From Pseudomonas sp. GM50 (GTDB lineage Bacteria > Pseudomonadota > Gammaproteobacteria > Pseudomonadales > Pseudomonadaceae), in assembly GCF_000282375.1 (NCBI RefSeq), contig NZ_AKJK01000058.1, positions 1-64,000 on the forward strand: a stretch of DNA of 64,000 bases, given 5' to 3'. Below the pieces are notes generated by a model. The model was not told the origin of the DNA and searched no databases. It saw nothing but the letters and a program-made list of their open reading frames with translations. Below, in pieces: positions 37,820 through 46,126 of the stretch (positions are counted from its first letter, which is position 1; each line of letters starts with the position of its first letter). The translations under genes and the position numbers were made by a program.

Positions 37820-38736
37820 TCGTCGATCTCCTCATACAGGCCGATCGCAACAGTTTTGACATTGCCTGACAACGCACTTCCAGTAAGGCCGATCGCAGCC
37901 CCTAACGAATCTTTGATCTGGGTAACCGTGCCATGCTTGAGTTGAGTTGGCGTGAAGCGCTTAGGCAGTTCTCCCGCCAATTGCTTCAATTTCAACATTT
38001 TCGATGTCAACCTTGGATCATTGATGCTCAGAAGTTCCTTGGTCAGCTTCGCCCGTTCCTGCCTGTTCAGCCCACGAAGTACATCGCGCAGGCTTTTCCC
38101 AGTAGTAGCTTTGGCGACCCTGACCAGTTTGATGGTGGTCAGAGCAGATGCCCCAACACCCACCAGTGAAGCGGCATCCAACCCGATAGATGCATTCTGG
38201 TACCACGCCTCGCTGTCCAGCCAATCGTTCACTTCAGGTTTGGCCACTTCAAGGGTGGTTCGTGTGATGCCATTGAGGCACTGAAGACTGCTTGCACCGG
38301 CGGCGGTATAAGCAATAGCTACAACGACCGAACTCACACCCGCGCTGAACGGAACCAGGATCGTTCCGCTGGCAATGACAGCCCAACTGATCACCGCCCC
38401 GGCGCACGACAGTGTGGTATTCACTGCCTCTGCTACCAATCGCGATTCCCGCGGATTGCTCTGCACCTGATCAGCGAATTGAGCCGGTGCAATGTACTTC
38501 TGCGCCTCGCGCAAAATGATTCGCTTGGGCTTGATACTGCAAATCGGCTTGAACTCGCGTAGGGTCACTACGTTGAACTCGGCGTCGATGTACACCACGC
38601 CCGCACCGACGATTCCGGGGTCGGCGTCGATGGCGGCGAACAGGCGTGGCAGGTTGATCTGGCTTTCGATGCGTTGGCGGGCCATGAACTGGGAAGGGCT
38701 GTAATCCATGCCTATGCCCGGTAAGGGGTTGCTCAT
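37816..38736 (-). CDS. Unknown protein with a hydrophobic centre (candidate membrane-active toxin)
   Basis: A 306-residue protein without signal peptide. The first 100 residues are soluble (RLFAAIDADPGIVGAGVVYI, then FKPICSIKPKRIILREAQKY). Residues 105-155 form a small-residue-rich hydrophobic stretch able to insert as one or two helices (CAGAVISWAVIASGTILVPF then SAGVSSVVVAIAYTAAGASS). A second weaker one is at 184-205, followed by a Lys-rich end. I recall relatives in Pseudomonas labelled NAD synthetase, but no such motif is present and that name looks wrong. AAGGAC lies eight bases before the ATG, right beside a C10 hairpin. Confidence 0.65.
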   Translation of the reverse strand: MSNPLPGIGMDYSPSQFMARQRIESQINLPRLFAAIDADPGIVGAGVVYIDAEFNVVTLREFKPICSIKPKRIILREAQKYIAPAQFADQVQSNPRESRLVAEAVNTTLSCAGAVISWAVIASGTILVPFSAGVSSVVVAIAYTAAGASSLQCLNGITRTTLEVAKPEVNDWLDSEAWYQNASIGLDAASLVGVGASALTTIKLVRVAKATTGKSLRDVLRGLNRQERAKLTKELLSINDPRLTSKMLKLKQLAGELPKRFTPTQLKHGTVTQIKDSLGAAIGLTGSALSGNVKTVAIGLYEEIDE

Positions 38737-38750
38737 GTGAATCGTCCTTG

Positions 38751-38773
38751 AAGATCGGGGGGGGGGAGATCTT
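38751..38773 (-). promoter_or_regulatory. C10 homopolymer enclosed by an inverted repeat, next to the ribosome site
   Basis: On the minus strand the leader of the preceding gene reads AAGATC, T, ten C, GATCTT. The two arms pair perfectly and the C10 run forms the loop, directly upstream of the AAGGAC ribosome binding site. A run of ten identical bases is prone to slip during replication, and the hairpin could influence ribosome access. Confidence 0.55.
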
Positions 38774-38790
38774 TATTGCCTGTGCCGCCA

Positions 38791-38819
38791 TCATCGCGAG
38801 CAAGCCCGGCTCCCACAGG
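38791..38819. repeat. Single degenerate REP
   Basis: An unpaired REP-like unit, ATCGCGAGCAAGCCCGGCTC, with changes from both families. It sits between the unknown gene pair and ygiQ. Confidence 0.6.
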
Positions 38820-38910
38820 GTTTGGCGTCGTACAGGGAAATCAGCTTCCCGGGCAGCCATTGAAGTGCGCGTCACCTTAGCAAACAGGCCACACCCTCGC
38901 TAGAAAGCAA

Positions 38911-38934
38911 AACGCCAGCACTGAGGCTGGCGTT
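38911..38934 (-). terminator. Terminator of ygiQ
   Basis: Stem AACGCCAGC/GCTGGCGTT with a six-base loop, flanked by AAAA and TTTT, 20 bases after the ygiQ stop codon. Confidence 0.8.
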
Positions 38935-38953
38935 TTGCGATAGGGCGCGAAGT

Positions 38954-41257
38954 TTAACGCGGCACGACTGGCTTGCGGGCCGGCTTGGGTCCCTTGCCTT
39001 TGGCCGCATCCTTGCGCTCCTTGGCCGCCTGCTGATTGCGGGCAAACGCCGCGGCCTTGGCCTGTTCACGCTTGTCCCACGGGTTACCGCCATCGCTGGC
39101 ACGCGGTGGCAGGCCGGTGTGCTGGGTCAGGATCTTGGTGGTCTTTTCCCCGGCCACTTTGTGGCTGCCGGCCGGTGTCGAGTTCTTGCGACGGGCGCTC
39201 TGGTAGCTGTCGGTCGCCGGTTGATGCAGCGGGATCAACTGGTTCTTGCCCGGTCCGATCAAATCGGCGCGGCCCATGCGGGTCAGCGCTTCACGCAGCA
39301 TCGGCCAGCCTTTCGGGTCGTGATAACGCAAGAACGCCTTGTGCAGACGACGCTGCTCTTCGCTCTTGACGATGGTCACGCCGTCACTCTTGTAAGTGAC
39401 CTTGCGCAACGGGTTCTTGCCCGAGTGGTACATCGCGGTAGCGGTGGCCATCGGCGACGGGTAGAACGCCTGCACCTGGTCGGCACGGAAACCATTGCCC
39501 TTGAGCCACAGGGCCAGGTTCATCATGTCTTCGTCGGTGGTGCCCGGGTGAGCGGCGATGAAATACGGAATCAGGTACTGCTCTTTCCCGGCTTCCTTGG
39601 TGTACTTCTCGAACATGCGCTTGAACTTGTCATAGCTGCCGATGCCCGGTTTCATCATCTGGTTGAGCGGACCTTCCTCGGTGTGTTCCGGGGCGATCTT
39701 CAGGTAACCACCGACGTGGTGAGTCACCAGCTCCTTGACGTATTCCGGCGACTCGACCGCGAGGTCGTAACGCAGGCCAGACGCGATCAGGATCTTCTTC
39801 ACACCCGGCAAGGCACGGGCGCTGCGATAGAGCTGGATCAGTGACGAGTGATCGGTGTTGAGGTTTTCACAGATGCCCGGGAACACGCAGGACGGCTTGC
39901 GGCATGCGGACTCGATGACCGGGCTCTTGCAGGCAATGCGATACATGTTCGCGGTCGGGCCACCGAGGTCGGAGATCACGCCGGTGAAGCCTGGCACCTT
40001 GTCGCGGATCTCTTCGATTTCGCGAATGATCGATTCTTCGGAACGGTTCTGGATGATCCGGCCTTCGTGCTCGGTGATCGAGCAGAACGTACAGCCACCG
40101 AAGCAGCCGCGCATGATGTTCACCGAGAAGCGGATCATGTCGTAGGCAGGAATCTTTTCCTTGCCGTACGCCGGGTGCGGAACCCGTGCGTAAGGCATGC
40201 CGAACACGTAGTCCATTTCTTCGGTGGTCATCGGAATCGGAGGCGGGTTGAACCAGACGTCCACTTCGCCATGCTTCTGCACCAGCGCACGTGCGTTGCC
40301 CGGGTTGGTTTCCAGGTGAAGCACGCGGTTGGCGTGGGCATAGAGCACCGAGTCACCACGGACTTTTTCCATCGACGGCAGGCGGATGACCGTTTTCTCG
40401 CGGGTGAGGCGCGGGTTCGGCAGCAATTGCACGACCTTCGCTTCGTTCGGATCCTCAGCCGGCCCCTTTTCCTGCTCGATGGCGCAAGCCTGGGTGTCTT
40501 GGGTGTTCACGTACGGGTTGATGATCTTGTCGACCTTGCCCGGACGATCGATGCGTGTGGAATCGATCTCGAACCAGTCTTTTGGCGTGTCACGACGAAT
40601 GAACGCGGTGCCGCGCACATCGGTGATGTCTTCGATCTTGTGACCGAACGACAGACGCTGGGCGACTTCGACAATCGCACGCTCGGCGTTGCCGTAGAGC
40701 AGGATGTCGGCGCAAGCGTCGATCAGGATCGAGTTGCGCACCCGGTCCTGCCAGTAATCGTAGTGGGCGATGCGGCGCAGGGAGGCTTCGATGCCACCGA
40801 GAACGATCGGCACGTGCTTGTAGGCTTCCTTGCAGCGCTGGCTGTAAACCAGGCTCGCGCGATCCGGACGTTTGCCCGCCAGGCCACCGGGGGTGTAGGC
40901 GTCGTCGGAACGGATTTTCTTGTCGGCGGTGTAGCGGTTGATCATCGAGTCCATGTTGCCGGCCGCGACACCGAAGAACAGGTTCGGCTCGCCCAGCTTC
41001 ATGAAGTCGTCTTTGGACTGCCAGTTAGGCTGGGCAATGATCCCGACGCGGAAGCCCTGGGACTCCAGCAGCCGGCCAATGATTGCCATGCCGAAAGACG
41101 GGTGGTCGACATAGGCATCACCGGTGACGATGATGATGTCGCAGGAATCCCAGCCAAGCTGATCCATCTCCTCCCTGCTCATCGGCAGGAATGGCGCTGG
41201 CCCGAAACATTCGGCCCAGTACTTGGGATAGTCAAATAACGGCTTGGCTGCTTGCAT
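38954..41257 (-). CDS. ygiQ: YgiQ-family radical SAM protein
   Basis: A 767-residue radical SAM protein. The N-terminal part ([38 protein letters not shown]) resembles a cobalamin-like or Rossmann domain. The iron-sulfur cluster site CFGGCTFC follows [10 protein letters not shown] in the middle, and [20 protein letters not shown] is a later conserved block. The tail is Lys/Ala-rich and disordered. The E. coli homologue is nearly colinear. Its reaction is not known to me. I prefer ATG 41257 by alignment over a start 17 codons upstream; no strong ribosome site precedes either. Confidence 0.92.
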   Translation of the reverse strand: MQAAKPLFDYPKYWAECFGPAPFLPMSREEMDQLGWDSCDIIIVTGDAYVDHPSFGMAIIGRLLESQGFRVGIIAQPNWQSKDDFMKLGEPNLFFGVAAGNMDSMINRYTADKKIRSDDAYTPGGLAGKRPDRASLVYSQRCKEAYKHVPIVLGGIEASLRRIAHYDYWQDRVRNSILIDACADILLYGNAERAIVEVAQRLSFGHKIEDITDVRGTAFIRRDTPKDWFEIDSTRIDRPGKVDKIINPYVNTQDTQACAIEQEKGPAEDPNEAKVVQLLPNPRLTREKTVIRLPSMEKVRGDSVLYAHANRVLHLETNPGNARALVQKHGEVDVWFNPPPIPMTTEEMDYVFGMPYARVPHPAYGKEKIPAYDMIRFSVNIMRGCFGGCTFCSITEHEGRIIQNRSEESIIREIEEIRDKVPGFTGVISDLGGPTANMYRIACKSPVIESACRKPSCVFPGICENLNTDHSSLIQLYRSARALPGVKKILIASGLRYDLAVESPEYVKELVTHHVGGYLKIAPEHTEEGPLNQMMKPGIGSYDKFKRMFEKYTKEAGKEQYLIPYFIAAHPGTTDEDMMNLALWLKGNGFRADQVQAFYPSPMATATAMYHSGKNPLRKVTYKSDGVTIVKSEEQRRLHKAFLRYHDPKGWPMLREALTRMGRADLIGPGKNQLIPLHQPATDSYQSARRKNSTPAGSHKVAGEKTTKILTQHTGLPPRASDGGNPWDKREQAKAAAFARNQQAAKERKDAAKGKGPKPARKPVVPR

Positions 41258-41352
41258 GTCGATGACCGGTGTTGAGATGAAAAATCGCGGGCGCGGAATA
41301 TAGCACAAAATTTGACCAATTCCGACGGCTATGGTCGGAAATTAGTGTCGCC

Positions 41353-41423
41353 CCCTTCGCGGGCAAGCCTCGCTCCTACAGGTTCGGTGTGATCCCTGTA
41401 GGAGCGAGGCTTGCCCGCGAAGA
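41353..41423. repeat. REP pair (family B, short spacer)
   Basis: Inverted GCGGGCAAGCCTCGCTCCTA copies with only about 15 bases between them, in the gap between dnaB and the upstream side of ygiQ. Confidence 0.88.
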
Positions 41424-41446
41424 GGCCCTGTCAGACACTACACAAC

Positions 41447-42841
41447 TTACTCGTCGTCGAAATTGTAGCTGCCCGGTGCCAGGTTTTCGAAGCGTGTGTA
41501 CTTGCCGATGAACGCCAGTCGTGACGTGCCGATCGGGCCGTTACGCTGCTTGCCGATGATGATCTCGGCGATGCCTTTATGCTCGGTTTCCGGGTGATAG
41601 ACCTCATCCCGGTACACGAACATGATCACGTCAGCATCCTGCTCGATCGCTCCGGATTCCCGGAGGTCGGAGTTGATCGGGCGCTTGTTCGGTCGTTGCT
41701 CCAGGGAGCGATTGAGCTGGGACAGCGCCACTACCGGGCAGTTGAATTCCTTGGCGAGGGCTTTCAAGGAACGGGAGATTTCGGAAATCTCGTTGGTCCG
41801 GTTGTCGCCGCCGGAACCTGGAATCTGCATCAACTGCAGGTAGTCGATCATGATCAGGGCGATGTCGCCGTGTTCACGCACCAGACGCCGGGTCCGCGCG
41901 CGCATCTCCGATGGGCTGATACCGGCCGTGTCGTCGATGAACAACTTGCGATCGTTCAGCAGGTTGACCGCCGAGGTCAGGCGCGGCCAATCGTCGTCAT
42001 CCAGGCGACCGGCCCGGACCTTGGTCTGGTCGATACGCCCAAGGGACGACAGCATACGCATGATCAGCGATTCGCCTGGCATCTCCAGCGAGTAAACCAG
42101 TACGCACTTGTCGCTGCGCAACACGGCGTTTTCCACCAGGTTCATCGCGAAGGTGGTTTTACCCATGGACGGACGGCCGGCGACGATGATCAGGTCGGAA
42201 GGCTGCAAGCCGCTGGTCTTTTCGTCGAGGTCGGTGTAACCGGTGGACAGGCCGGTGATGGCGTTGTCGGTGTTGAACAACGTGTCGATGCGGTCAATAG
42301 CCTTGGTCAGCAGGTCATTCACGCTCACCGGGCCGCCGGTTTTTGGTCGGGCCTCGGCGATCTGGAAGATCTGCCGCTCGGCTTCGTCGAGAATCTCTTC
42401 AGCCGTGCGGCCTTCCGGGTTGAAAGCGCTGTCGGCAATTTCGGTGGCGATGCCGATCAGTTGCCGTAAGGTCGCCCGCGCACGAACGATCTGGGCATAG
42501 GCCTTGATGTTGGCGACGGACGGCGTATTTTTCGCCAGCTCACCCAGGTAGCCGAGACCACCGACCTGGGACGTCTGACCTTCCTTGTCCAATTGCTCGG
42601 CAAGGGTCACGACGTCGATCGGGGAGTTCTGATCGGCCAGTTTGGCGATCGCACGGAAGATCAGGCGGTGGTCATGCCGATAGAAATCGCCGTCGGAGAC
42701 TTGATCCAGCACACGTTCCCAGGCGTTGTTGTCCAGCATCAAACCACCGAGCACGGCCTGTTCGGCCTCGATGGAATGCGGCGGCACCTTCAGGGCAGCG
42801 GTTTGCAGATCGTATTGCTCGGGAGCGGAAATATCGTTCAT
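41447..42841 (-). CDS. dnaB: Replicative DNA helicase DnaB
   Basis: A 464-residue hexameric helicase that unwinds DNA at the replication fork. The N-terminal primase-binding domain (PPHSIEAEQAVLGGLMLDN) is followed by the RecA-like core with GRPSMGKT (222-229), Walker B IALIMIDYLQLM, and the Arg-finger region near RNGPIGTSRLAFIG. I chose the ATG at 42841, which gives the normal Pseudomonas length; a GTG two codons upstream is the alternative. It follows the rplI gene at 120 bases with a terminator between. Confidence 0.97.
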   Translation of the reverse strand: MNDISAPEQYDLQTAALKVPPHSIEAEQAVLGGLMLDNNAWERVLDQVSDGDFYRHDHRLIFRAIAKLADQNSPIDVVTLAEQLDKEGQTSQVGGLGYLGELAKNTPSVANIKAYAQIVRARATLRQLIGIATEIADSAFNPEGRTAEEILDEAERQIFQIAEARPKTGGPVSVNDLLTKAIDRIDTLFNTDNAITGLSTGYTDLDEKTSGLQPSDLIIVAGRPSMGKTTFAMNLVENAVLRSDKCVLVYSLEMPGESLIMRMLSSLGRIDQTKVRAGRLDDDDWPRLTSAVNLLNDRKLFIDDTAGISPSEMRARTRRLVREHGDIALIMIDYLQLMQIPGSGGDNRTNEISEISRSLKALAKEFNCPVVALSQLNRSLEQRPNKRPINSDLRESGAIEQDADVIMFVYRDEVYHPETEHKGIAEIIIGKQRNGPIGTSRLAFIGKYTRFENLAPGSYNFDDE

Positions 42842-42890
42842 GGCCACTTGGAATTAGTTTGTAGAAAATCAGGAACCGCAGAAAGACAAA

Positions 42891-42919
42891 GGGCACGACC
42901 TGTAAACAGGATCGTGCCC
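42891..42919 (-). terminator. Terminator of the ribosomal protein operon
   Basis: GGGCACGA/TCGTGCCC with an inner CCTGT/ACAGG pairing, so the stem is nearly continuous. On the minus strand it is followed by TTTGTCTTTC, after the rplI stop codon. Confidence 0.8.
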
Positions 42920-42964
42920 GATGTTACCGGCAAGCACCCGAGGGTGCCAGCCGACAAGTGCTGC

Positions 42965-43411
42965 TTAAGCTGCTACCACGACAACGCGTACGGTGGCTTC
43001 AACTTCGGCGTGCAGGTGCACGGCTACGTCGAATTCGCCTACGTTGCGGATGGTGCCGTTCGGCAGACGAACTTCGCTTTTTGCAACTTCAACGCCAGAG
43101 GCGGTCAGTGCATCAGCGATGTCGTGAGTGCCGATCGAACCGAACAGCTTGCCTTCGTCACCAGCGGTGGCAGTGATAGTCACTTCCAGCTCAGCCAGTT
43201 GGGCGGCACGGCTTTCAGCCGAAGTTTTACGGTCTGCTGCGGCTTTTTCCAGCTCAGCGCGACGCTCTTCGAACGCAGCCAGGTTGGCAGCGGTCGCAGC
43301 GGTAGCTTTGCCGTAAGGCAGCAGGTAGTTACGACCGTAACCAGCCTTAACGTTCACTTTGTCACCCAGGTTGCCCAGGTTGGTGACTTTTTCCAGAAGG
43401 ATCAGTTGCAT
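42965..43411 (-). CDS. rplI: 50S ribosomal protein bL9
   Basis: A 148-residue protein with the L9 opening [20 protein letters not shown] and [13 protein letters not shown] in the N-terminal rRNA-binding domain, a long central helix ([18 protein letters not shown]), and the C-terminal domain starting near residue 80. AGAGGA precedes its ATG by eight bases. It ends the rpsF-rpsR-DUF2232-rplI operon. Confidence 0.97.
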   Translation of the reverse strand: MQLILLEKVTNLGNLGDKVNVKAGYGRNYLLPYGKATAATAANLAAFEERRAELEKAAADRKTSAESRAAQLAELEVTITATAGDEGKLFGSIGTHDIADALTASGVEVAKSEVRLPNGTIRNVGEFDVAVHLHAEVEATVRVVVVAA

Positions 43412-43430
43412 GTGAAAATCCTCTTAACTT

Positions 43431-44324
43431 TTAACCTTCACCGTTCGCGTTATCGGCATCTTTCGGTGCCGAACGACCGCGAAAATCAATCAGGCTGTCG
43501 ACGATGGCCAAGACCACCAGCAACGGATAGATCAGCTGCATGAACAGCAACAGCGTGACGTACAACCCCACCAGCCAGAATTTGGCCAGTCGCTTTTGCG
43601 CCACCAGCCCGTGAATCAGGGCCAGCCCGGCGAACACCAGCGGTACGCTGCACAACGGTGTCAACATGGCCATCTGCGAGCCTAAGTTAGGCCCCAGAAG
43701 CATCAACACCAGCAGCAACATCGCCGGTAAAAGCGGGATTCGGATGGCGCGAAACTCGCGACCAAAACCACCCGGGTTGTACAACAACGCCTGCCAGTAG
43801 CGCCCGACAATCAGGCTCAGCACACTGACGATTTGCAACAAAGCCGCAATCAGGCCGGTCAGGACCGGTGCAATCAGGGACGCGAAACGCGCTTGCTCGT
43901 CTACCGACAATTGCTGGTAGACATCACCGAGTAGCGACGGCATGACTTTTATCAAAGCCTGCGCCAGCATCTCGATCTGGGGCGCAAAAGCCACCCCCAG
44001 CACCACCGAAAACACCAACCCCATCGCTATGCTGACCAGCAGCACGCGGTTCCAGGACTCGCTTGCGCGCAAAACCAACGCAAGGCTCGAAGACCCCAGC
44101 AGCACCAGAAGTGCCCGTGGGTCGTCGGAGTAAAGCCACCAGATCAACGCCGGCAGCAGTCCCAGAGCAAGAACGCCCAAGGCGTCCTTCAATCCGCGCC
44201 GCAGGAGCACAAGGCATCCGGCGGCAGCACCCAACCAATACAACAACGGCAATGTTGCGCATCCGGCCACTACCAGAGTGGCCTGCATACGGCCGCGCAT
44301 GATGAACTCAGCTAAGGCGCGCAT
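43431..44324 (-). CDS. DUF2232-type membrane protein
   Basis: A 297-residue membrane protein with about eight hydrophobic helices, no cytosolic domain and a short charged tail (FRGRSAPKDADNANGEG). It occupies the usual pseudomonad position between rpsR and rplI and matches the YybS/DUF2232 type; function unknown. The overlap with ribosomal genes suggests constitutive expression. The start ATG lies close to two other ATGs, so a shift of one or two codons is possible. Confidence 0.85.
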   Translation of the reverse strand: MRALAEFIMRGRMQATLVVAGCATLPLLYWLGAAAGCLVLLRRGLKDALGVLALGLLPALIWWLYSDDPRALLVLLGSSSLALVLRASESWNRVLLVSIAMGLVFSVVLGVAFAPQIEMLAQALIKVMPSLLGDVYQQLSVDEQARFASLIAPVLTGLIAALLQIVSVLSLIVGRYWQALLYNPGGFGREFRAIRIPLLPAMLLLVLMLLGPNLGSQMAMLTPLCSVPLVFAGLALIHGLVAQKRLAKFWLVGLYVTLLLFMQLIYPLLVVLAIVDSLIDFRGRSAPKDADNANGEG

Positions 44325-44360
44325 GCATTCAATCCTTTGCTACGTGTCGACTGCCCGGTC

Positions 44361-44591
44361 TCAGCGGCCGTGGCTGTCGGTGTAGGCCAGCAGGGCCAGG
44401 AAGCGGGCGCGCTTGATAGCGGTGGCCAGCTGACGCTGATAACGAGCTTTGGTACCGGTGATGCGGCTTGGAACGATTTTGCCGGTCTCGGATACGTAAG
44501 CTTTCAGAGTGTTGAGATCTTTGTAATCGATCTCTTTCACGTCTTCAGCGGTGAAGCGGCAGAATTTACGACGACGGAAGAAACGTGCCAT
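44361..44591 (-). CDS. rpsR: 30S ribosomal protein bS18
   Basis: A 76-residue basic protein, [20 protein letters not shown], with the conserved [20 protein letters not shown] and [20 protein letters not shown]. It pairs with bS6 on the platform of the small subunit. It follows rpsF by 28 bases with a GGAG ribosome site. Confidence 0.97.
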
Positions 44592-44619
44592 GTAATAGGC
44601 TCCTCAAAAGGTCCGTGGA

Positions 44620-45042
44620 TTACTCGTCAGCGTTATCGCTGGCGTCGCTGTCATCACCATCAACGCCTTCGGCGTCGGAGTGCTCAGGACGGTCGCGACG
44701 CTCACGGCGCTCACTGCGGTTTTCTTCAGCCTTGAGCATCTCGGATTGGCCGGTAACGGCTTCTTCGCGACGGATGACCAGGTTACGGATCACTGCATCG
44801 TTGTAGCGGAAGTTGTCTTCCAGCTCGGCCAGGGCCTTGCCAGTGCACTCAACGTTCAGCATCACGTAGTGAGCCTTGTGAACATTGTTGATTGCGTAGG
44901 CCAGTTGACGACGGCCCCAATCTTCCAGACGGTGGATTTTGCCGCCGTCTTCTTCGATCAGCTTGGTGTAACGCTCAACCATGCCGCCGACTTGCTCGCT
45001 TTGATCCGGGTGGACCAAAAAGATGATTTCGTAATGACGCAT
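44620..45042 (-). CDS. rpsF: 30S ribosomal protein bS6
   Basis: A 140-residue protein starting [20 protein letters not shown], with the S6 ferredoxin-like fold ([20 protein letters not shown]) and an acidic C-terminal tail (residues about 105-140, rich in E and D). The tail could be the target for glutamylation by RimK. AAGGAG lies nine bases before the ATG. It is first in the operon. Confidence 0.97.
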   Translation of the reverse strand: MRHYEIIFLVHPDQSEQVGGMVERYTKLIEEDGGKIHRLEDWGRRQLAYAINNVHKAHYVMLNVECTGKALAELEDNFRYNDAVIRNLVIRREEAVTGQSEMLKAEENRSERRERRDRPEHSDAEGVDGDDSDASDNADE

Positions 45043-45068
45043 GAATGCTCCTTACGGGTTGTAGCCTG

Positions 45069-45082
45069 CCGCTCAAAAGCGG
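45069..45082 (-). promoter_or_regulatory. Short leader hairpin of the rpsF operon
   Basis: CCGCT/AGCGG with a four-base loop in the 5' leader about 30 bases before the rpsF start. S6-S18 leader RNAs in other bacteria regulate this operon; I can see a hairpin in the right place but cannot confirm the motif. Confidence 0.3.
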
Positions 45083-45160
45083 TCAGACAAGGAGTGAATG
45101 ACACTTATGGACTTGCTTGCGATAGACACATGCGTGCCTGCCGTCACAGCAAGGGGCGCA

Positions 45161-45189
45161 ATTGTAGAGAAGGGACAGAAGAGGTGCAA
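45161..45189 (-). promoter_or_regulatory. Sigma-70 promoter of the rpsF operon
   Basis: Minus-strand -35 TTGCAC and -10 TACAAT with a 17-base spacer. The predicted start lies about 110 bases before the rpsF ATG, leaving room for a structured leader. Confidence 0.75.
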
Positions 45190-45250
45190 GGCAATTGGTG
45201 ATTATTTGAACAGTTCGTTCGCACACCAATTCTTGCTGCACCACAAACCA

Positions 45251-45341
45251 CTGTGGGAGCGAGCCTGCTCGCGATGAGGGCGCAAAATTCAACACTTATG
45301 CTGAATGTCACACCGCCATCGCGAGCAGGCTCGCTCCCACA
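45251..45341. repeat. REP pair (family A)
   Basis: Inverted GGGAGCGAGCCTGCTCGCGA copies about 45 bp apart, between the rlmB stop and the rpsF promoter. Confidence 0.9.
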
Positions 45342-45358
45342 TGGGGTTTTGCTGCGGA

Positions 45359-46126
45359 TCAGGACTTCTTGGCGGTTCCGGCAGCCTTGACGCTGCGCTG
45401 GCGCCGGGCTTCAAACAGGCAGACGCCGGTCGCCACGGAAACGTTGAGACTGCTGACGCTACCAGCCATCGGCAGGTGCACCAGGTAGTCGCAAAGATCG
45501 CGGGTCAGGCGACGCATGCCGCTGCCTTCAGCACCCATGATCAGGATGGTCGGGCCGGTCATGTCTTGCTGATACAGACTCTGTTCAGCCTCGCCAGCCG
45601 TACCGACAACCCACAAGCCACGCTGCTTGAGCTTTTCCAGGGTGCGCGCCAGGTTGGTCACGGCCACCAACGGAATCACTTCCGCCGCGCCGCAGGCCAC
45701 TTTACGCACCGTCGGGGTCAACGTCGCCGACTTGTCCTTTGGAACGATCACCGCCAGCGCACCGGCCGCATCGGCCGAACGCAGGCAAGCGCCGAGGTTG
45801 TGCGGATCGGTCACGCCGTCGAGCACCAGCAACAGCGGCGCGCCTTCGGTTCGATCGAGCAGTTCGTCGAGCATCGCCTCGCCCCAGACCTGGCTCGGAC
45901 TCACCTCCGCCACCACGCCCTGGTGCACGCCTTCAACCCAGGCATCCAGCTCACGACGCTCGGCGTTGCCGACGGCCACGCGATTTTCGTTCGCCAACTC
46001 GATCAGCGCCTGAACCCGCGGATCACTGCGGCCTTCAGCCAGCCAGATCTGCTTGACGCGTTTTGGGTGGTGACGCAGCAACGCTTCTACAGCGTGCACG
46101 CCATAGATCTTTTCCAACTGACTCAT
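45359..46126 (-). CDS. rlmB: 23S rRNA 2'-O-ribose methyltransferase RlmB
   Basis: A 255-residue SpoU-type enzyme that methylates G2251 of 23S rRNA. An N-terminal L7Ae-like domain (IYGVHAVEALLRHHPKRVKQ) precedes the SPOUT knot: DPHNLGACLRSADAAGA, IMGAEGSGMRR and SLNVSVATGVCLFE. It is coupled to rnr by a four-base overlap, so rRNA modification and decay factors share a transcript. Confidence 0.95.
   Translation of the reverse strand: MSQLEKIYGVHAVEALLRHHPKRVKQIWLAEGRSDPRVQALIELANENRVAVGNAERRELDAWVEGVHQGVVAEVSPSQVWGEAMLDELLDRTEGAPLLLVLDGVTDPHNLGACLRSADAAGALAVIVPKDKSATLTPTVRKVACGAAEVIPLVAVTNLARTLEKLKQRGLWVVGTAGEAEQSLYQQDMTGPTILIMGAEGSGMRRLTRDLCDYLVHLPMAGSVSSLNVSVATGVCLFEARRQRSVKAAGTAKKS

Noticed and set aside
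37816..38736. NAD synthetase as a name for the 306-residue protein
   Set aside because: The protein has no SGGVDS-type PP-loop; the true nadE with that motif is at 27594.
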